Part shown: piece by piece, positions 6,393-10,346 of the stretch
How the letters are laid out: each line of letters opens with the position of its first letter
Numbering within the stretch: the first letter of the stretch is position 1
DNA from: Synechococcaceae bacterium Bin_79_3
Lineage (GTDB): Bacteria > Cyanobacteriota > Cyanobacteriia > PCC-6307 > Cyanobiaceae
Direction of reading: 5' to 3'
Assembly: GCA_009914645.1 (NCBI GenBank)
Contig: VFLB01000319.1
Location: 1 to 10,346, forward strand
DNA: 10,346 nt
Made by a program: the position numbers and the translations under genes
Notes under the pieces: model-generated
Databases searched by the model: none
What the model saw: the letters and a program-made list of their open reading frames with translations, nothing else
What the model was told of the DNA's origin: nothing

Positions 6393-7492
6393 CCTTCAAG
6401 CCTCAAATAATCAAGGATTCCAGCAGCAATGGCCAGAGATAACTGACGGCGATGGGCAGGATCCATCATGTCGGCAGCATCATCAGAGCCAGTAAGGAAT
6501 CCAACCTCAACGAGGGTTGAGGGCATTCGAGTGGCCTTAATTACATAAAAACGACCCTCTTTTACGCCTCGATCAGTGCGGCGGACCGTTTTAAGCAGGG
6601 ATGCATGAATTGCACTGGCCAAATTTCTTCCTTGCAGGCTTTGAAAATAGAAGGTTTCAAGCCCATTCACATCAGGCCTGCTCATGCTCAAGGCGTTGGC
6701 GTGAATGCTCACAAAGGCATCGGCGCCACTGTTGTTTGCAAGTTGCACTCTCGGTGGTAAGTCCACATCAATATCGCCACTTCTGGTGAGCAAAGCCTCT
6801 ACCCCCCTGTTGCGCAGCAGTTCAGCAACTTGCAAAGAGATCTCTAAGACCACGTCTTTTTCCTGGTTTCCGCCAATTCCCACTGCCCCTGGATCCGGCC
6901 CGCCGTGGCCTGGATCAATAACAATTCGAAACCGCCCGCGGTTCACCTGGGGCAGGTCGCTCGCTTGCATTGTGCGTAGAGGCGGGCGCGGCGAAAGTTG
7001 TGATTCACCTGGTTTGTAACCAGGCACAGGCATCGGCATAACTGGATCAACCCGATCAACATTGCCTTCACCAAATGCGATGAATCCTCCCAACTGATTG
7101 GGAAGTTGCAGTTTCCAGTTGTTGTTATCAACTCCCTCTAATTTCAATTGGGTGGGATCTAACTGCGTTCCAGGCAAAAATTCAATTACAAGCCTTGTGA
7201 TGCCAGGCTCCGGCGCTCCGATTCGCACCTGTCTGATCGGCCCTGCCCCTGCAATATTGCGAGGGCGCGTAGGAGTGCCGGGAAAATCGATCCATAATCT
7301 GGGGCCCCGATTTCCTCCCCCTGCATCAAAAGAAGCGGTGAGATTTACATTTGGAGTTGTACGCAGCTCCAACACACCATCGGCATTAATACGCCATGCG
7401 CCTAGAGCACTAAACGCACGAACTGGCGAAGCAAAAAGAACAGCCAGGGCTGCAAAGGTCGCAAAACTGCATCTCCGCCAGTGCTTAATCAT
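6389..7492 (-). CDS. Exported N-acetylmuramoyl-L-alanine amidase (AMIN + Amidase_3)
   Basis: Zinc amidase that cuts the bond between MurNAc and the stem peptide, used in daughter-cell separation and wall turnover in the periplasm (AmiC-like). Residues 1-26 form a signal peptide: basic start (KHWRR), hydrophobic core (FATFAALAVLF) and an A-x-A-like site at VRA. Residues about 30-130 fit an AMIN domain, which targets the septum or wall. A Pro-rich linker (about 150-185) leads to the Amidase_3 catalytic domain (about 188-366) with zinc ligands H196 (IDPGHGG), E211 (NQEKD) and H264 (SIHANA), and catalytic E329 (LVEVGFLTG). Length of 367 is typical. ATG start 8 bp after the nitrilase gene; AGGA abuts the ATG, too close for an ideal ribosome site. 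It overlaps murI by 4 bp. Confidence 0.94.
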   Translation of the reverse strand: MIKHWRRCSFATFAALAVLFASPVRAFSALGAWRINADGVLELRTTPNVNLTASFDAGGGNRGPRLWIDFPGTPTRPRNIAGAGPIRQVRIGAPEPGITRLVIEFLPGTQLDPTQLKLEGVDNNNWKLQLPNQLGGFIAFGEGNVDRVDPVMPMPVPGYKPGESQLSPRPPLRTMQASDLPQVNRGRFRIVIDPGHGGPDPGAVGIGGNQEKDVVLEISLQVAELLRNRGVEALLTRSGDIDVDLPPRVQLANNSGADAFVSIHANALSMSRPDVNGLETFYFQSLQGRNLASAIHASLLKTVRRTDRGVKEGRFYVIKATRMPSTLVEVGFLTGSDDAADMMDPAHRRQLSLAIAAGILDYLRLEG

Positions 7493-7500
7493 TCCTGAAT

Positions 7501-8325
7501 TCAGAACAAGCTTGTACGCCTATGCCGCAAGCTCGGCATCTGAGCCCTAACCCGCTGTAAGTGGCTTGGATCAACCGGTGCAACAGCAGCTCCAGGGCTA
7601 ACCCCAGCATCGGCTAGCACCGTGCCCCACGGATCGATAACAAGGGCATGACCATGGCTTTGACGGCGCCCATAATGCAGGCCCGTTTGAGCTGGCGCAA
7701 GTATGTAGGAGGTATTTTCAATTGCCCTCGATTGCAGCAGAACCTGCCAATGATCTTTGCCGGTGTAAGCGGTGAAAGCAGCGGGAACCATTATTAATTC
7801 AGCCCCCGCTCCCACTAGGTGGCGATAAAGCTCTGGGAAGCGCACGTCGTAGCAAATAGACAGCCCAATTCTGCATAAACCAGGCACTGCAACAACAGGT
7901 GGCAATTCGTCGCCAGAGCAAACGGTGGCCGATTCTGTGAAAGTGTTGCCGTCTGGAAGATCCACATCAAAAAGGTGAATCTTGTCGTAACGAGCAAGCA
8001 AAAGCCCATCAACACCAACTAACTCTGAACGGTTGTAGGTGAGCTTTTCCCCTGCCGGCACCGGAAAACCACCGCCCAAGAGAGTTACTTGATATCGACG
8101 CGCCATCGTTACTAAAAAGCGACTGCAACGCTCCGCAAGACTTGGGGCTAATTCAATTTTGCGAACTTCTTCGCCCATAAAAGCAAAGTTTTCGGGTAGG
8201 CCCACCAAATCGGCACCGCGGCGGGCCGCTAACTCAATCAATTCCTCGGCCTGGGCAAAGTTTGCATCCGGATCAGGGGTGCTGTTCATTTGCAGGGCTG
8301 CTGCAAGGAAGCTGCTCAAAACCAA
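7501..8325 (-). CDS. Carbon-nitrogen hydrolase of the Nit (nitrilase-superfamily) group, probable deaminated-glutathione amidase
   Basis: Cytosolic amidase of the nitrilase superfamily with the complete catalytic set: E45 (LPENFAF), K115 (YDKIHLFDVD) and nucleophile C158 (SICYDVRFPELYR). The segments KIHLFDVD and GRRQSHGHALVIDPWG resemble the Nit1/NitFhit branch, whose members hydrolyse deaminated glutathione, a side product of transaminases. An omega-amidase (Nit2) role is less likely but not excluded. Length of 274 is normal. No ATG fits: the first one (codon 13) falls inside the first core strand, so the start is TTG at 8325 or two codons later at 8319. AGAAG precedes 8325. It begins 29 bp after comB and ends 8 bp before the amidase, consistent with co-transcription. 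Confidence 0.9.
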   Translation of the reverse strand: MVLSSFLAAALQMNSTPDPDANFAQAEELIELAARRGADLVGLPENFAFMGEEVRKIELAPSLAERCSRFLVTMARRYQVTLLGGGFPVPAGEKLTYNRSELVGVDGLLLARYDKIHLFDVDLPDGNTFTESATVCSGDELPPVVAVPGLCRIGLSICYDVRFPELYRHLVGAGAELIMVPAAFTAYTGKDHWQVLLQSRAIENTSYILAPAQTGLHYGRRQSHGHALVIDPWGTVLADAGVSPGAAVAPVDPSHLQRVRAQMPSLRHRRTSLF

Positions 8326-8354
8326 GTGTTCTTCTATCCAAACTGTACCCAGCC

Positions 8355-9092
8355 TCAGGATGGCTTCAAAACCCCTGGCTCGCTTTGTTGGGGTACCACT
8401 TCAAGGCTGTCTACAGCGGCGCAGCATGCAAAATCAGCGTCGTGATCACCTAATCGCTCCAGTCGCTGGCCATGACTGGCCAGGCGGAGCGCCTGTTCCG
8501 GCTGGTGCTGCCATTGACTCCATAAGGCATGGGCTGCGCAAAATTCGTCGTTAGCCGCAATCGTTTTCAAATCCATTCCCCCTTGGCCCAGCAATGCGGC
8601 TGCAAGTGCTCCAGCGGCAAGGCTGTCTTCCAAGGAGTAATCACCCTCCCAGCCGCTTCCCACCACCCAAACGCTTTCAGGTGCTTGCTGAAGCAAACGC
8701 TTAGCAACAGCCGATCTGTTCACCAGTGCGGCGGTAACCAAAAGAGGTGCAGTTTGCACTCGATCGAGGGCCCTAGTGCCATTTGTAGTGCTCACGAAAA
8801 TTCGTTTCCCGGCAACTATCTCGGCTGTTACCGCCAAGGGGGAGTTACCCAGATCAAAGCCCTCCAGGCGGCTCCCACCCCTCTCTCCAGCCCGCAAGCA
8901 GAGCTGTTGCGGCCAGGCAGCAGCTGCGGCATTGAGCTCGTCAAGATCGGCAAAGGCCTGCACAGCTTCTGCGCCGTTATGAAGTGCCCAGGCCATGGTG
9001 CTGGTGGCCCTCAACACATCAATCACAACTGCTGCTGCTGCCATAGAGCCAGAGGGCACCCGCTCGGGGGTGTGGAAATAAGAAACACGCAT
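8355..9092 (-). CDS. comB: ComB family 2-phosphosulfolactate phosphatase
   Basis: Mg-dependent phosphatase family named for the step (R)-2-phospho-3-sulfolactate to 3-sulfolactate in coenzyme M synthesis by methanogens. Cyanobacteria do not make coenzyme M, so the real role here is open; sulfolactate metabolism or another acid phosphatase activity is possible. Family motifs: [11 protein letters not shown] (22-32) with Asp25, GERGG (69-73), GFDLGNSP (78-85), STTNGTRAL (101-109) and [16 protein letters not shown] (148-163), all near the usual spacing for a 240-250-residue protein. ATG 9092 ([10 protein letters not shown]) gives 245 residues and the expected N-terminus; a GTG at 9104 would add four. 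It is the first gene of the minus-strand cluster and diverges from ubiD across 54 bp. Confidence 0.9.
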   Translation of the reverse strand: MRVSYFHTPERVPSGSMAAAAVVIDVLRATSTMAWALHNGAEAVQAFADLDELNAAAAAWPQQLCLRAGERGGSRLEGFDLGNSPLAVTAEIVAGKRIFVSTTNGTRALDRVQTAPLLVTAALVNRSAVAKRLLQQAPESVWVVGSGWEGDYSLEDSLAAGALAAALLGQGGMDLKTIAANDEFCAAHALWSQWQHQPEQALRLASHGQRLERLGDHDADFACCAAVDSLEVVPQQSEPGVLKPS

Positions 9093-9146
9093 CGCACAGG
9101 GCACGGGCTAGGTGCGCCACAGTAAGTGCAACCTTTCTTGATACAA
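9093..9146. promoter_or_regulatory. Divergent comB/ubiD intergenic space
   Basis: Fifty-four bases separate two start codons facing away from each other, so promoters for both the comB cluster and ubiD must lie here or inside the opposing gene. On the minus strand TTGCAC followed 15 nt later by TAGCCC is only a poor promoter match. On the + strand TTGATACAA abuts the ubiD ATG and is too close to serve as a -10 box unless the mRNA is nearly leaderless. No GTA-N8-TAC site and no strong palindrome is present. Confidence 0.4.
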
Positions 9147-10346
9147 ATGGCGCAGCGCACCCTGCGTGATTTTCTGAAGCTTCTGGAACAGCGGGGCCAG
9201 CTGCGCCGCATCAGTGCTCCAGTGAATCCCGACCTTGAAGTGGCTGCCATCGCAGACCGGGTTTTGGCCGCTGGAGGGCCGGCCCTTTTATTTGAAAACG
9301 TGATCGGCAGCCCCATGCCGCTCGTACTCAACCTTCTAGGCACCGTTGAAAGAGTTGTGTGGAGCATGGGCCTTGAGCGGGTTGAGGAGCTGGAGGAACT
9401 GGGCAGCAGACTCGCTTTATTGCAACAACCAAGGCCGCCAAAAGGCTTGCAGGAAACCGCTGCCTTCGGACGCGTGCTGTGGGATTTAGTAAAAGCTCGA
9501 CCAGATTTGGATTTATTCCCCCCCTGCCAACAAATTATTCAAAAGGGGGATCAAATAAATCTTGATCAGCTACCCCTGATCCGCCCCTGGCCTGGCGACG
9601 CAGGCAGGGTGATCACCCTTGGCCTTGTGATCACCCGCGATCCTGAAACCCGCGTTCCAAATGTGGGGGTTTATCGCCTTCAACAGCAAGATGCCCACTC
9701 AATGACAGTGCATTGGCTCAGCGTGCGCGGCGGGGCCGGACATTTACGTAAAGCAGCTGCCAGGGGCGAAAAGCTGGAAATTGCCGTTGCCCTTGGGGTG
9801 CATCCCTTATTGGTAATGGCGGCAGCAACACCAATTCCAGTGCAACTTTCGGAATGGTTATTTGCGGGGTTATATGCAGGCCAAGGTGTACATCTGGCCC
9901 GTTGCAAAACGGTTGATCTCGAAGTGCCAGCCCACAGTGAAATTGTGCTGGAGGGCACGATCACCCCTGGCGAGACAGGCCCTGACGGCCCATTTGGCGA
10001 CCACATGGGGTTTTACGGCCTAGAAGAAGCATCACCACTTGTGCGATTCCACTGCATAACGCAGCAGAAAAATCCCTTGATGCTAACTACTTTTAGTGGC
10101 AGGCCCCCAAAAGAGGAGGCGATGCTTGCTATCGCCCTGAATCGGATTTACACGCCGATCCTGCGCCAGCAAGTACCAGAGATCATTGATTTCTTCTTGC
10201 CCATGGAATCGCTCAGCTACAAACTGGCGGTTATTTCAATTAATAAGGCGTATCCGGGCCAAGCAAAAAGGGCGGCGATGGCTTTTTGGAGCGCTCTACC
10301 GCAATTCACTTACACCAAATTTGTGGTGGTGGTTGATCAACAAATA
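9147..10346 (+). CDS. ubiD: UbiD-family prenylated-FMN decarboxylase (3' end outside window)
   Basis: Decarboxylase of the UbiD family. In cyanobacteria the expected substrate is 4-hydroxy-3-solanesylbenzoate on the way to plastoquinone; a prenylated flavin made by UbiX is needed. The frame stays open for 400 codons to the window edge; full members are about 490-500 residues, so roughly the last fifth is missing. Visible motifs: TRDPETRVPNVGVYRLQ (163-179) with N172 and R177, LSEWLFAG (234-241) with E236, and EIVLEGTITPGETGPDGPFGDHMGFYG (265-291). By spacing, N172/R177/E236 correspond to cofactor and metal residues, and D280/D285 to the paired acids near the flavin; the first is Glu in the E. 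coli-type EGPxGDH motif. ATG 9147 (MAQRTLRDFL) is a typical UbiD start; no Shine-Dalgarno is seen. Confidence 0.92.
   Translation, partial: MAQRTLRDFLKLLEQRGQLRRISAPVNPDLEVAAIADRVLAAGGPALLFENVIGSPMPLVLNLLGTVERVVWSMGLERVEELEELGSRLALLQQPRPPKGLQETAAFGRVLWDLVKARPDLDLFPPCQQIIQKGDQINLDQLPLIRPWPGDAGRVITLGLVITRDPETRVPNVGVYRLQQQDAHSMTVHWLSVRGGAGHLRKAAARGEKLEIAVALGVHPLLVMAAATPIPVQLSEWLFAGLYAGQGVHLARCKTVDLEVPAHSEIVLEGTITPGETGPDGPFGDHMGFYGLEEASPLVRFHCITQQKNPLMLTTFSGRPPKEEAMLAIALNRIYTPILRQQVPEIIDFFLPMESLSYKLAVISINKAYPGQAKRAAMAFWSALPQFTYTKFVVVVDQQI

Noticed and set aside
7098..7550. 150-codon + strand open frame over the cell-wall amidase start
   Set aside because: Antisense shadow of the AMIN domain and signal peptide; Pro/Ala/Arg-rich composition is typical of reverse-strand noise.
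9093..9116. CGCAC/GTGCG inverted repeat between comB and ubiD
   Set aside because: Arms are only 5 bp with a 14-nt separation, expected by chance in G+C-rich sequence.
8529..9125. 198-codon + strand open frame opposite comB
   Set aside because: comB has clear family motifs on the other strand; this frame is Cys/His/Gly-rich without any motif and would end just before ubiD.
9023..9367. Minus-strand open frame (114 codons) opposite the start of ubiD
   Set aside because: It overlaps the ubiD N-terminus and comB start; the Arg/Ser-rich translation is not protein-like.
1..10346. Search for CRISPR arrays, tRNA genes, insertion sequences, toxin-antitoxin or defence modules
   Set aside because: No spaced direct repeats, cloverleaf-like segments, transposase motifs or defence domains were seen; nearly all sequence is accounted for by identifiable genes.

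Overview
The window looks like a chromosomal segment of a unicellular cyanobacterium of the Synechococcus/Cyanobium/Prochlorococcus type. The reasons are a type III glutamine synthetase behind a perfect NtcA-type site (GTA-N8-TAC), genes for both ends of plastoquinone head/tail assembly (solanesyl diphosphate synthase and a UbiD-family decarboxylase), weak or absent Shine-Dalgarno sequences, several non-ATG starts, and no copies of the HIP1 octamer GCGATCGC that is dense in many other cyanobacteria. The genus cannot be fixed from the sequence alone.

Layout. Bases 1-44 are the last codons of a glycine-rich protein, closed by a strong terminator (76-104). A 134-bp leader then carries the NtcA-type site and a -10 element, followed on the + strand by glnN (239-2407). 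Facing it, only 8 bp away, is a thiamine-diphosphate 2-oxo acid decarboxylase on the minus strand (2416-4140), notably AT-rich in places. Next on the minus strand is a small unknown gene (4226-4471). A tight minus-strand cluster follows, read from right to left: comB (9092-8355), a nitrilase-superfamily amidase (8325-7501), an AMIN/Amidase_3 cell-wall amidase (7492-6389), murI (6392-5574) and sds (5541-4570). Gaps in this cluster are 29 bp, 8 bp, a 4-bp overlap and 32 bp, so it is probably one transcription unit. Divergent from comB by 54 bp is ubiD (9147 onward, + strand), which runs off the window with 400 codons visible.

How the genes fit together. glnN is a nitrogen-limitation ammonium-assimilation enzyme under likely NtcA control. 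murI supplies D-glutamate to peptidoglycan and the neighbouring amidase cuts it, so those two form a cell-wall pair. sds and ubiD are both assigned to plastoquinone synthesis and bracket the cluster. The nitrilase (probably clearing deaminated glutathione) and comB (2-phosphosulfolactate phosphatase family) look like metabolic housekeeping whose link to the others is not evident. The decarboxylase is the most accessory-looking gene.

No mobile element, CRISPR array, tRNA, rRNA or defence system was found. The window looks mostly like ordinary core genome; the items most worth a second look are the NtcA/glnN promoter, the decarboxylase, the tail-to-tail junction with its perfect hairpin, and the uncharacterised 81-residue protein.
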